Shown: positions 37,701 through 49,575 of the stretch, piece by piece | Layout of the letters: each line of letters opens with the position of its first letter | Numbering within the stretch: position 1 is the first letter of the stretch | NCBI RefSeq assembly: GCF_000699445.3 | Contig: NC_067196.1 | Location: 44,669,806 to 44,733,805 of the forward strand | DNA from: Schistosoma haematobium | Taxonomy: Eukaryota; Platyhelminthes; Trematoda; Strigeidida; Schistosomatidae | Direction: 5' to 3' | DNA: 64,000 nucleotides | The notes under the pieces: generated by a model | What the model was told of the DNA's origin: nothing | What the model saw: only the letters and a program-made list of their open reading frames with translations | Database searches by the model: none | Translations under genes and position numbers: made by a program

Positions 37701-39220
37701 ACGTTTGTGTATATATCACTTGATATATCAAAAATATTACTATATAAAATACATCTATATTCAAGAAACTGTTATGTCTATGTGTAATTATCTTAATAAT
37801 CTCAACTATGATATAGACAAATAAAAGTATATGATAATTTCTAACTTAAACTATAATTCTCCATAGAATTTGCTTCTTGTTAAGTATATTTAATGTTGTA
37901 ATAAATCTAGCTTGATGACTCAGATACAAAGAAAATGATTACACATGTAATATAGACTGAATTAAAGAAAACAAAAAACAAATTACTTTCAATATACATT
38001 GGATAACGTAATACATTGTAATTAATGATCAACTTACTATAAGTTAATACAATAATCTTAGTATTTCATCCTTTATGTAGAAATATATACATCATTCATG
38101 TTGAATATAATTGCATTATAGTATATATTGAAGGTGAATTTAACGATATAGGTAAAACTCAATTTATTTATGTATATCCAAATGTTTGTATACAATACTA
38201 TATATATTTACATATATTTTTAATTATATTGGTTAATGTCTCCAGAATATACCATGATGGTTATCAAATCATTTAAATCTATTTTATACTTAACAAACTA
38301 CACTTCCAAGTATGTATATATACAGACAAATTTTAATAGTTTGCCCTTTACACCGACTGGTGATTATGTCAGAATATCTTTCTTGTTTGTTTTTTTACTC
38401 CAAATTTAGAATTAAGTGTTAACAGTTAGATTGAGAAAACTAAGATGAGATTTATCACAAGTAGATTACATAAACATATATATATATATAGATGTATATT
38501 ATTTAGTCACATATTGTGCATTGACATTTCATTTTTTGTCACCATGTAGACCAATTAAATTGAAGTTGAATAATTTTTGATGTATTCCATTTTTCTTACT
38601 GCTTTTTTTTATACCTAACTGTAGGTTTTAGTTTAGTTTTGTTATAGCGCAATAGGATTTATTCATTTACATAAATTGTCAGTCAGTGGTTAACTAAAAA
38701 TGTTGATATTTTTAATGGATAGACATAAATGAATGATTATTGAATGTGGTTTTCTGTATCCAATCTTATGAATATTATTATTATCACAATTAGGATTAAT
38801 TAGATTTTCTACCTTTTGTCTATTAATTCGTACTGATGAAGACATATATATATACAGCTGTAATTCTGATCGTAATCAAAGAAGTAAATCACTGTTTTAG
38901 ACAGAAATGATGGATTTATATCTTAATTATGATTAAGATGGAATATTATTAGTTATGAAATAAAATGAAATGATAATAGTTGCATATCTATGGACTGTAA
39001 GATTTTAGATATATTTCCTCAAGTGATAAATGCAAAAACGTTTATATATTTATATATACATAAATATAGTTTGCTTTTTATATCAGATTTATCCTTGACA
39101 GATAAGGTTAGATTAAGTGAACTTGTTGACATAATCATAAGTGTGCATTACGTTGGACAAATCATTCCTGTAACGTAACGACTCTCTTAATTTCATAGCC
39201 ACTTATTTTAAAGAAAAAAA
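34766..39220. other. gene-free stretch
   Basis: A long AT-rich region. Part of 35690-36180 is slightly less AT-rich and includes a GGCATGGCCGAGG motif near 36125 resembling a Pol III A box, but no B box or clear repeat follows. A short TA tract lies at 38476-38490. Nothing else recognised. Confidence 0.45.
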
Positions 39221-39509
39221 TGGTGAGACTATAATTTATGGACGACCTTTGAGTGACGCTAAATTGACCTTCAGTGCTCACCTAATAACTAGGACCAAAT
39301 GAGGTCTATAAACCAGTGTGAGCAGTAAGAATTATGATTTACAGTTGATAGTTAGGGCCAGGAATTAGATTTAAGCTTTTCATCTTAAACTGACATCAGC
39401 TATAATGCCAAAACTCTAGTTAGCCGAATAGATGGGTTAATTTCACGCCAAAATTTGAGACCTGTTATCTTTTACCTGATTGGTTTGTCCATAAATTATA
39501 GTCTCACCA
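39221..39509. mobile_element. non-autonomous DNA transposon (MITE-like) with terminal inverted repeats
   Basis: The 289-bp unit has outermost bases T and A and perfect 22-bp terminal inverted repeats at 39222-39243 and 39487-39508, starting GGTGAGACTATAATTTATGG. The interior has no ORF. The flanks are A-rich on both sides, so any target duplication (possibly A5) is uninformative. No second copy was found in the window. Superfamily not identified. Confidence 0.75.
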
Positions 39510-40457
39510 AAAAATTCTGATTAGTGTTATTCTTACAACTGTATAACGTGAAGTTCATCAGTGTCCATAAGTCAATTGATAACTTCATACAATTCATAAA
39601 GTAACACTTTGTAAAGAAAATTTCAAGTGAAACATTTCAAACAAAAGTCAATTCACTATTTTCAAAATGTTCAGTTAATAAATAGTAATTATAACACCGC
39701 GGTTTCTGATTATTCACTAACTTTCGTACCTAAATAAGAAAGAAAATTCATTTGTATCATTTATATCTCAGTTTAACTAGAACTTAAAATACATCAGCTG
39801 GAAATCAATAGAAGTCTTGTTGTTTAAACTGTGAATTAAATACAATCTATTATTCAGTAACAACTACTTCATTTTAAATTTCAATACTTTACAACTATGC
39901 TAGTGAACAAAGAATAAGAGTGTACTTATTTTCATCATAAAAATCAATTCTGAAAGTGTTCCATTTCCAGTATAATATTTAAGGATATCATCTTTGTAAT
40001 ACGTTTCAGAAAGGGGTAATATTAAACGGACTAAAATTATGCTGACACATTGTATAATTTACCTCATCAAGAGTTTCAGGCATGGAAATGTTAATTTTTA
40101 CAAGTTTCTTAACACAAACGTATATCTATGTTGATATAAAATTGTTCTTGTATTGTAGTTTTATACTGATATACAGTTTTCTGTATTTAAATATAGGCTA
40201 AGCATAAAAATAAGTAATATGTTGTAAATAAACAAAATATATCTTAATTAATTATAATCTGTTAAAATAACTCAGTATCTTAATATGAAATCCATTAACA
40301 TAACAACTTCATTGGTTTCAAAATAAAATGGAAATGAAAAACGTAAGCATAGACCTCAAATCAATTAAGTTGTTTGAATGATATTATTAGTCATATAAAC
40401 ATTAGTATCCCATATTCAAATTTCTATGGTATCCGTTGTCTGGAAGTGGTAGAGTTT

Positions 40458-40509
40458 TATTACTTACTTACGCCTGTTACTCCTAATGGAGCATAGGCCT
40501 CCGACCAGG
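40458..40509 (-). pseudogene. RTE 3' tail remnant, minus strand
   Basis: On the minus strand: TCGGAGGCCTATGCTCC, TAGGAGTAACAGGCGTAAG, TAAGTAAG. This is the last 40 or so bases plus tetranucleotide tail of an RTE copy, closest to the one at 22.7 kb. Confidence 0.8.
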
Positions 40510-42532
40510 TAAAATTTTATAGTGCACAGTAAATCGGATAGAACACTATTATTATCTTTAAAAGTGAACAAAGAAGTTAAAGAGACAAACAGTTTCCATT
40601 TTAGCATTTATTTTATTCTAAAACATAAAATAAATATTGTGATCGAGTTCACGACGCTATTTGAAGTCGTGAAGCTTTTATACTGTACAAATGTATCATG
40701 ATTCTTACTAACTTATGAACACTTTGGTGTTCTTTTATAATTCAATATGATAGAAGCATAAGTACCTGAATAATTATTATTTTATATTAAATAAATACTA
40801 CGCTTTAAATATTAAAACTTTAAAGTGACAACAATTAACTTAAAAGTGTCAACACCCATTGCATGTTTGACTTATTAAATATGTACTCGTTAGCACTGGA
40901 CCTTTAAAAAAGTCTCAAAAGTTAGTAATAACGCATAATAAGCCTTGATTCATATCTATTTTAGCAAAACGAGTGAATAAACATAATAGATAGATATTAT
41001 ATTTAATTTGTAGACATTGTTGTTTGATTTAAAACATGCATATTTTTCTGGCTCTATCACTTCCGTAATTATGAACGTAAACTGTCAGTCCAAAAAAACC
41101 TTTATCTCATTATCGTCTTAAGTCCCGAAACTTTGTAGAAAATTCTGAACACAACAATGCTCGCAGAATTTCTTAAACCTGTTAACAATTATAACTAGAC
41201 GGTAAAAAAGTATAGACATATCCAGTTGAGGAGTCTCAAACACGATGAAACTTGCTTCCTGACGTTTACTGCTAGTCACTATCAAAAATTCTTTCAAAAT
41301 GCTCGAAACTTTGTGGCTTTATTCAGTTGAGGATGAATATTTCGTTCTCAATCCATAACTTCAACAAAGGAAGTATTCTAAACTTTACAAAAGAAATCAT
41401 ACTAATGGGCCATTTTTCGAAAATATTCCACCTTTTATTTACTACTGTAAATAGTCTGGTATGTGTAGTGCTATCCATGAAAATTTTATGGCACATCGTG
41501 TTAAGTCGTTTTTTTATTGAGTAAATTAACAAAATGGTAATCCAACACACTAAACGCTTCCATTAGTAACTGACATCTTTCAGTCCAACTTTGAAGCAGC
41601 ATGCAAATCATAAAACTGTAATACAAGAACAACCTATGTACACGAATCAAACGTTATGAATATATTTTATAAATGATGCCGCTTTCTCCAAAGATGCCAT
41701 AATGAAATCCCAAATTTAGTACATAAAATGTGCCTTTGATCAGCCACATTAGAATATGATATCAGTGTCTCAACTCTTGAAATATTTTAAACGACTGAAA
41801 TACGCTCATTTTATTATTAAATTAAATTGTCCGTTTTACAAATTCTAATAGAACCATAAGAAGACGGAATTGATCTGAGAAATATAACGTATTTGTCATA
41901 TCCATTTTGAACAATCTGGTCACATGTATACTTGTAATAATATTTACATGTTAAAGCTTATAGAGGTCAGTTAGACGAAAGATCAAATAAATATATACAA
42001 ATACAATTATAAATAAATAAGAGAAAATAATGAATATAATATCTAAGACATATCAATGTTTCACACTACCCTGGGCAGTGAAATAGTCTAATGATTATTA
42101 AAGCAGATTGAACGTTATCATAATTTGTCTCTGTACACATATAAAGGATCTGAATTCGCGAGTAGTCTAAGCTTCTATGAACCTAGGACTTTAACCACGA
42201 TGAACAGACGTTAGAAACTTCATTTTCTACTGATTGGAACTTTATAAATATATTATTTCTATCAAAAACCATAAAAAGTAAGATATTGCCTAGTTCAGGT
42301 TGACTTCTAATAAAATCCTTTGATAAGTATACTTTTAACCAAACTATCAGCTTCACTTTTTCATTGTTCTTTAACAATTTATCATAAAAATTCTTAGATT
42401 TCATGTAAAAAAAATAGTGACATTCTTTACTAAAATGATGACAAATTATGCCTCCTATCCTCTTCTTTTAATAGTTCCATGAAGTATGATGAAAACTGGT
42501 CTGTCGAACTCAGTTTGAAGTGTTCGAATTAG

Positions 42533-42535
<3 letters not shown>

Positions 42536-42603
<68 letters not shown>

Positions 42604-42606
42604 TAT
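42536..42606. repeat. (TA)n microsatellite, longest in window
   Basis: About 71 bp of TA units with a single G interruption. Confidence 0.95.
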
Positions 42607-43182
42607 CCTTATATTCTGACGTAAATAAAACTGTAAATAATTGAAGTATAAATCCTTTATGAAGTGTATTTTCTACATATATTGCATTCATTTTAACATG
42701 AAAATATGTACTGAAAATTATGTACTTTATTCATCAACTTTATGACTTTTTTATAAACTTCTCTTAATGTCAGATGGATCTGATATGTCTATCTAGACAT
42801 TATTTGACAGTTAATTAAACAAAAATGAAGCATAATTAGCACAGTATGTATAGTTAACACTTTTTCACCAGTATTTAATTTGAACTATTAGCGAATCTTT
42901 AAAACTACTTCATAACTAAGATCCTATAAAAATGGAAACAGTAAACTTTCCTTACACTTTTTCGTTTACCAAACATTAAATATGAAACTAAGATCCGTTC
43001 GAGTATAGTTTGCAAATTTAATGTGACTGTTTATTTGGGATATATTTTAAATTTAATAAATCTGCCAAATGGTTTAGATATGAACAAAAGGTTTATTTTC
43101 ATTAAAATAGGATGTAAATCATACTTTGTGCATGATAATAGTTGGCCAGTAAGAATACAGTCCTGTAAACAACTAAATAGAA

Positions 43183-43600
43183 TTATCAGTATAGGGTTGT
43201 GGAGATTATCAAGTTATTGATTGAGAACCATGTGTTCACTAGCGACTAACTTCGTGAGCGAATTCTCGAGGTTCTAGTGTGAAGCCGTGACCAGTAGAGT
43301 TAGTCTGTGTCGGGTAGAGACAGGTATCTACCTCAATACAATGGAACATGGTCGCGCAACTTCATGGATTGATTTAGGTTAAACATTGACAGCGTTGGAT
43401 GCCAGCTGACATAGCGGTCAAGTAAGTTAAGCGTTCATGAGCGAGACTGAAGGCTCTGGGTTCGAATCCCGCGGGCGGGATCGTGGATGCGCACTGCTGA
43501 GAAGTCCCGCAATAGGACGAAATGGCCGTCCAGTACTCCCAGGTTTTCAATGGTGGTCTAACATCAGTCGGTTCAAGATCTCAATCAATAATTGAATAGA
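43183..43600. mobile_element. family B repeat, variant subfamily, with inverted 3' tip
   Basis: The left edge is the minus-strand 3' tip (TATCAGTATAGGGTTGTGG, 43183-43228). It is followed by a full plus-strand unit with a distinct leader (CACTAGCGACTAACTTCG, GTGTCGGGTAGAGACAGG) shared only with the copy at 60.1 kb. Then come a partial A box, B box GGTTCGAATCCCG, a hammerhead with core CTGAGAA (G8 changed; GAAA kept) and the 3' end. Both outer ends are 3' ends. Confidence 0.85.
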
Positions 43601-43840
43601 ACACACTAGTTGCACCTTCGAAATGAAAATAAGGAATTAAAGTTTATCTATAAAATATTTTCTTTATCGCCATGAAATGATATTTCTTGATAGACACACA
43701 CGTAAAAAACTGCCATGCCAGGCTAACGAGCGTTTGCACACAAAATGGCATCAAAACATTTGTATTAGATGTTTAAATCCTTTGATTTATATTTCGGACA
43801 GCAATTAATTACTTACATTTCGGAATATTTCATTTTATGC

Positions 43841-44118
43841 GGATTGCCTCAATATTATCCTTAGATCACAAGCATTATGAGTGGAGATGGATGGTATCTG
43901 ACAGTAGAACTAAGAACACGCATTCCATCTTATTTCGGACTCATCAAATGGATATCCTTTTACCTCAATGCACAAGCCAGTGGCTATATAGAATACGTAG
44001 ATAACGCGATAGTGGTTATGGTTGATGCAGAGAAATCCGACTGGTAAGTCCAAAATAGGACGAAACGCCTGTTCTTGATTTCGCAGCTGGCCACCATCTA
44101 CCTCTGCTTATAACATTA
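43841..44118. mobile_element. family A (Sm-alpha-like) repeat, inverted composite
   Basis: The minus-strand part (43841-43965) has the start of a following unit (GGATTGCCTCAATATTATCC, CACAAGC), the 3' tip and a decayed hammerhead. The plus-strand part (43968-44118) has CAATGCACAAGCCAGTGGC, a damaged A box, a hammerhead remnant (GGTAAGTCC...GGACGAAACGC) and the 3' end ATCTACCTCTGCTTA. The B-box region is deleted in the plus half. Confidence 0.75.
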
Positions 44119-45722
44119 TAACAGCTTTGAATGTGACCCATATTAACATAAAATATTAACTAAACAACCACAATCGCTTATACAACTGCCCAGATGCACG
44201 AAAATATCAAATATGTATAAGGCTGTACAGATTGATAATAAATTCGTTGAAAAGAGATCCCTTCGGTGAACTTCGTTTTTTTTAATGTTTAAATGGGATT
44301 TATTTGTCAATATCGATACAGCACAATTTTAGTTTTAGACCGACAATCTTAAAAATTAAATATTAGAATCTAACCCTCTGTTTCAGTATTTACTGTCATC
44401 AAGCATTATGCGACTTAGTTATTAATATCAACGAAATACTTATAACTCATACGTTTCATCCAACACTTATTCATGTATTACTTCAGGAATTAAAAAAAAG
44501 TATTACTCAGTATTATCAAACCGTTAATATCTTAGGCACACGCTTAGCTTTTTCTATTAACTCGAAGAGAATAAGAACAAAGGATTGAGAAGAGTAAAAC
44601 GGATTTATTTGATTTGAAATAGAAATAGTCATAAAATAAAGACAATTATACGAGAGAAATTGGCTAGACGTTGAAAACTATCATCAAGGCGAAAAGTCAC
44701 GAATAGAGTAAATGTAATAAGATCAAAATTATATAAAGTGTGTTGTAAATAAGCATACTCCTCGATTATGCGATATATATTAGTTTTCCTTACTGATAGA
44801 ATGATAGCAAGTTTTCTTCAAGAGCTACACTATGTATTGAAAAAATATATATATCTGAATTTGTTAATTCAGCTTAGTCTTCTTCTACCTCTTGAAAATG
44901 CGACACTATAAAGGAAATCCACAGGAATAATCAGGTTAATAAGTTGAATGTTTCGCCAAATAAAAATGAGAAAAAATCTGTGAATTTCTTCTTTTTTTTA
45001 AACAAAAAACAAAAAGAGAAAAAAGGAGAAAAAGCAGATTATTATCACTCGAATCATCAGAGCAAAAGTTTGAAAGTTTTTACTCATATTTATTTTATAT
45101 TCTAAGAAAAAAATAGTATAAAATAAAAGAATATTTCCTCATCACTATCAAGTGCTCCAGATAATAAATACTCGATTGATAAAGGATTATCATCAACTTT
45201 ACAGATCAATACATTGCAATAAGGAACAAAAAAGTAACGAAAAAAGAAAAAAGGAAAAAAAGAAAAACAAAATTTTTTTGATTATCATTAATATTTAGAA
45301 ACTAATATATCATAATTAGCTTTTGTTGACCTAAAAGAGAAGTTTAACTATATTTATCTTAACAATAAACTTATATACACATACACATATGTGTAATAGA
45401 AATTAATCTAAGACAAAATACATACAACGTTTTGTTTCAGTCAAATTTATTAGAAAAATAAATTAATTCTTGTAATAAATATTTGGTTTATTGAAAGAAA
45501 CAACAGTTTTGAGTTTAAATAAAGTTCAATTGTAAACCATGTTTTTTTTTGTTTCTTCATTAAAATTCCTTCAAGAGTTTTATAAATCAAATTATTCAAC
45601 AATGTCTATGAACATAAAGAGATTTATCTGTTTGTTAAAGCGTCAGTAAGTAAAATATTGATATATATCCCAAGTATTGCGCCATAAATAATCAATGCAA
45701 TATAAATAGTTACTTTACTAAT
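44119..45722. other. gene-free stretch
   Basis: AT-rich with several A/G-rich tracts (44990-45030, 45225-45275). Nothing recognised. Confidence 0.5.
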
Positions 45723-46255
45723 TAGTATCAGAAGGGGTTTTGTGGAGATTGCAGTAATTTCAATAATTGAGATCATGAGTGAATTGAAGCTGGACAACCA
45801 TGGGAACCTGAAAGCAGTGGATAGCCACTTCGTCCTATTGTGGAACTCCTTAGCAGTGCTCATCCATGACCTCATCTCGCGAGATTCGAACCCAGGACCT
45901 ATCAGTCTGACGCCACGCGCTTAACCAACTAGACCACTTAGCCGGCTGGTATCCTACGGTAATAATGTCTAGCTTCAACTTATCCAAGAAATTGAGCGAC
46001 ACATTCACCATTGTCATCAGTGAGTTTCTATCTCACAACTGACCTGGTTGAACTTCACCGGTCACTGCTTTTCACTAGAACTCCAGGATATACCTCTTGA
46101 AGTCAGTCACTAGTGAGCATATGTTGATTAGTATCAGAAGGGGTTTTGCGGAGATTGCAGTAATTTCGATAGTTGAGATTATGAGTCATTTGAAGATACA
46201 CCACGTTGTAAAACCTGGTCTCGCTTCAATTGATTCATGATCTCCACTATTGGAC
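45723..46255. mobile_element. family B repeats: full minus unit, dimer junction, inverted plus tip
   Basis: Full minus-strand unit (45723-46130): 3' tip GTATCAGAAGGGG, hammerhead (core CTAAGGA, GAAG; inactive), B box GGTTCGAATC, A box and leader. It joins head-to-tail to a second minus-strand 3' tip (46131-46220), then a short plus-strand 3' segment (46220-46255). The repeat period, measured between the two GTATCAGAAGG tips, is 406 bp. The architecture matches 12377-13003. Open frames at 45624-45924 on both strands are incidental. Confidence 0.88.
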
Positions 46256-46904
46256 TTTACTAATTGCCAGTAATTAGTACTAAAAACTCACTTAAAAGGA
46301 TAAATACTGTATATATGTACATGATAGATTACGCAGCCACCTTGTTTCTATAATTGAAAAATATTATCTATATTCTGCTGTCATTAATAATTTGCTATCA
46401 CATACTCGATAAAGATCATTCTATAGACTAAGTTCTTTATCAACTTTAATGTGATTGTTTCCTGTAATATCATGTCTTATCAAACTATGGTAAAAATTCT
46501 ATTTCCTTTGTAAGTTTTAACACTTAAGAAAATGATTATAATGTTCTGATTTGAAAGTACTTATATGTAGTACGTCCTTACTTTAATAACGTCAAAATTA
46601 ACATACATCATATAGCTAACGTTGTTTTGTTCATTTGCTCATTATCTTTCAAACATTTATTGATAAAACAAGGCAGTAATTTTATTTCTTTTCTGGTTAA
46701 CATAATCAAATTGTAAAGCAACACATCTATCCAGCATAGTAGAACAGGAATGCCTATCCTATCTTAGCAGTAAATTTTTTTCACTTGTAAGGATTCAAAT
46801 TTTCCTATTGTTAATGTCATAGACTACAACTGATCAGTCACTTTAGGCGTACAACCATCCTTAGCTAATTATCCCAGAGACAGTTAGTCAGCGTCTTGAT
46901 TTTA
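46256..46904. other. gene-free stretch
   Basis: Nothing recognised. Confidence 0.5.
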
Positions 46905-47073
46905 ATTAGCAGTGGATGTCAAAACATGAATTTCGTCTTATTTAGGATTTTTCAGTTGGATGTGTCTGTATAAAAGTGATAACACTCATATCAAGACTCT
47001 ATCCTGGTGCTTTTCGATTTCAATACCCAACTCGTTATTCATATAGCTGCTTGTGCAATGAGGATAAAAATCG
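46905..47073 (-). mobile_element. family A (Sm-alpha-like) repeat, strongly decayed
   Basis: On the minus strand: CATTGCACAAGCAGC-like leader, eroded A and B boxes, a hammerhead remnant (CAACTGAAAAATCC ... GACGAAATTC) and the 3' flank ACATCCACTGCT. An old copy. Confidence 0.65.
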
Positions 47074-48149
47074 TAAGAGTCTGAGTCTTTTTCGCAAGTA
47101 TTATTTTTATCCATACGTATGAGTGCTTTTTTTTCTATTAATAACTGACATTATGTAATAGTAAAATAGGCAACTTATTTTCAAATAACTAACATTAAAA
47201 AATAACGGAAAATAAGTGTTTAAAAATATTCTATCGTACAAGAATTGTTTAAAGTAACCGACAGTTTCCTCATAATGGAATCGACTTTGACAACTAAAAT
47301 GAATATTAGGAAAGTAAAGTTGTTTCCAAGTATGTGGAAGAAAAGACTAAAACCAAAATTACTATTTGAATTATTAACACAAGTTTTCTAAGTGGGGGGT
47401 ACATTAGTTTATTTCAACTAAATCGATGTATATCATAGTTGATAATGTATACATTAAACCTCATCTTATTCTGAATATTCAAGTATCTATTTTTTCACTT
47501 CAAGTGTGTCCTAAAATGAGGGTTCATGTAATGATAAAAACATTTACTCATTTATATCGAATTAATTATTAACCAAACTTACATTTTATTCAATTCTATC
47601 TCACATTAAATATTGTTGATAGTGATTACTCGACACGTTTTATCTGAAGTATTTCAATTACAACTTGAGATTGACATTCTTAAAAATCACCCGCGTTTTA
47701 CTGACTTAACCTCTGATTATAATAAAACGTGTTAGTACGATTTTGCCTAATATCCGTTACAAATTTTCATAGATTTATTAGTTTACGTATTTAAAATTAA
47801 CCTGTTTTGTGTTGTGTCATAGTATCAATTTTTTTATATTTCAGACGTAAAAGGGATTAATCTTAGTAAGTTAATAAAATGAATGGTTCTTATCCCAGAT
47901 TACATTATTTTCGTTAGTACCTCTAGTAACTATACAGAGACCATTATAGTTATTCATACATCAATGTCAATACACTATATATTACTCTTGTAAAAAAGAG
48001 GATACATAACATCTGTCATCTAGAAGGTTCTTTGTAAACTTGGTCAATACACTATAAACGAAACGTATTATAAACATCATTACCACTTTATAATCATTAT
48101 GTAATCATGTCTGCTTACGTAAACTTAATCAAACCATTTACGCACAAAG

Positions 48150-48187
<38 letters not shown>

Positions 48188-49059
48188 TTCCGAATCTGTG
48201 TTTATGCACGTATATGTATACGTCAATGGAATAGTGTGAAATAAATTTCAGGCGTAACATTTTAGTTCAATAACAACCAACACCATCAAATTTGATCTTC
48301 CTGCACTCAACGACAAACCGTTTTTGGTAAATTATATTGCTTTTTTCCAAAAAATTTATATTCGTCAGAGTTAAAATCACTGAACGATAAACTTTTAATT
48401 GTTATCTGTCCATACACATCTGCTTAAACAGCATAAAGCACTGTAGATATATTGATGTTCAAAATGGGAGTTTCTGGAGCGTCTAAAGACATAACTGAAA
48501 CTGTTTGATAGTAATTTATCAGAATATTCGTCAAGATTAGAATGAATAGTTTGAAAGAAGTTAGGCGCCGAGTATAGAGAAGTAATTATATGTGAAAATT
48601 ATGTTTGAAATAATCTCAGCGATTGAAATTTAAATAATTCCATTGTTTCGTCTAGCTAACTTGTCTGAACTTCTTCAGGGTAATACTAATAATTTGGAAA
48701 ATGTTTGCATAAGTTTGCTAAGGTGGTACATAATTTTATAGTGTTTGCTTTCGGGTATAAACTAAGCTAGAGAATTAAAGCAAAAGGCGATTGTAAAAAA
48801 TCAGAATACTGACGCTCTTAACAATATAATAAAATATTTTTTTGATAGTAATAGGTTGATGTCATTTAAAATTATGGAACTTATCTAATAAGACTGAAAT
48901 GTATATTTATTTAAAATGTTTGAATTATACAGTTGCTTGAATAATGTCTATAAAAGCACATCAATAACAGCTTATTTAAACTTATTTGATTTTAATTTTG
49001 TGAATTATCTCAATCCGTTGTTTTTATAAGTTCACGTCGAGCCCTTCTATAAACAAACA
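47074..49059. other. gene-free stretch
   Basis: AT-rich, with a (TA)n tract at 48150-48186. Nothing else recognised. Confidence 0.5.
48150..48186. repeat. (TA)n microsatellite
   Basis: About 18 TA units. Confidence 0.95.
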
Positions 49060-49575
49060 GTGGAATTTAGATTGATATCATGAATGGATTGATGTTAGAC
49101 CACAATCAAAAACCTGGAAGCACTAGACAGCCGTTACGTTCTAAAATGGCACTCCTCAGCAGTGCGCATTCACGATTCCGCACATATGATTTGAACCCAA
49201 GACCTTCGTCCAATCTAAACTTAGCAATCACCACAAACATACACTGATAATTATCATCTGGCAAATGGCTTCAAGATAGATTTCCTGGAGTTCTAGTGCG
49301 AAGCCGTGACCAGTGGGGTTCAACCAGGTCTATTATGAAGACAGTGGTGGGCAGTGACGCAATTTAGTGGATTGGTTGTAGTTACATGTTAGTACCATTG
49401 GATGCGGGTTCAGTGTTCTACAGGTAAAGAGTTCTTGCGTAAAACTTAAGATCCTGGGTTCGAACCCTACGCTTGAGATTGCGTATGATGAGCTTCATGC
49501 TAGGACAAAACGACGTCCAGTAATTCCAGGTTTTCGATGGCTATCTAACTTTGACCCATTCGTAGCATTAATTCC
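49060..49575. mobile_element. family B repeats, inverted composite
   Basis: The minus-strand half (49060-49205) has the 3' segment, a hammerhead with core CTGAGGA but GTAA in place of GAAA, and a B-box remnant. A 60-bp junction follows. The plus-strand full unit (49265-49575) has leader, altered A box, B box GGTTCGAACCC, hammerhead remnant with AAAA in place of GAAA, and the 3' segment. Confidence 0.82.

Larger units (their letters stand above)
39510..43182. other. gene-free stretch
   Basis: AT-rich. Contains a short RTE tail remnant at 40458-40509 and a long TA tract at 42536-42606, listed separately. Overlapping open frames at 41323-41550 on both strands and at 42183-42404 have no support. 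Confidence 0.45.
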
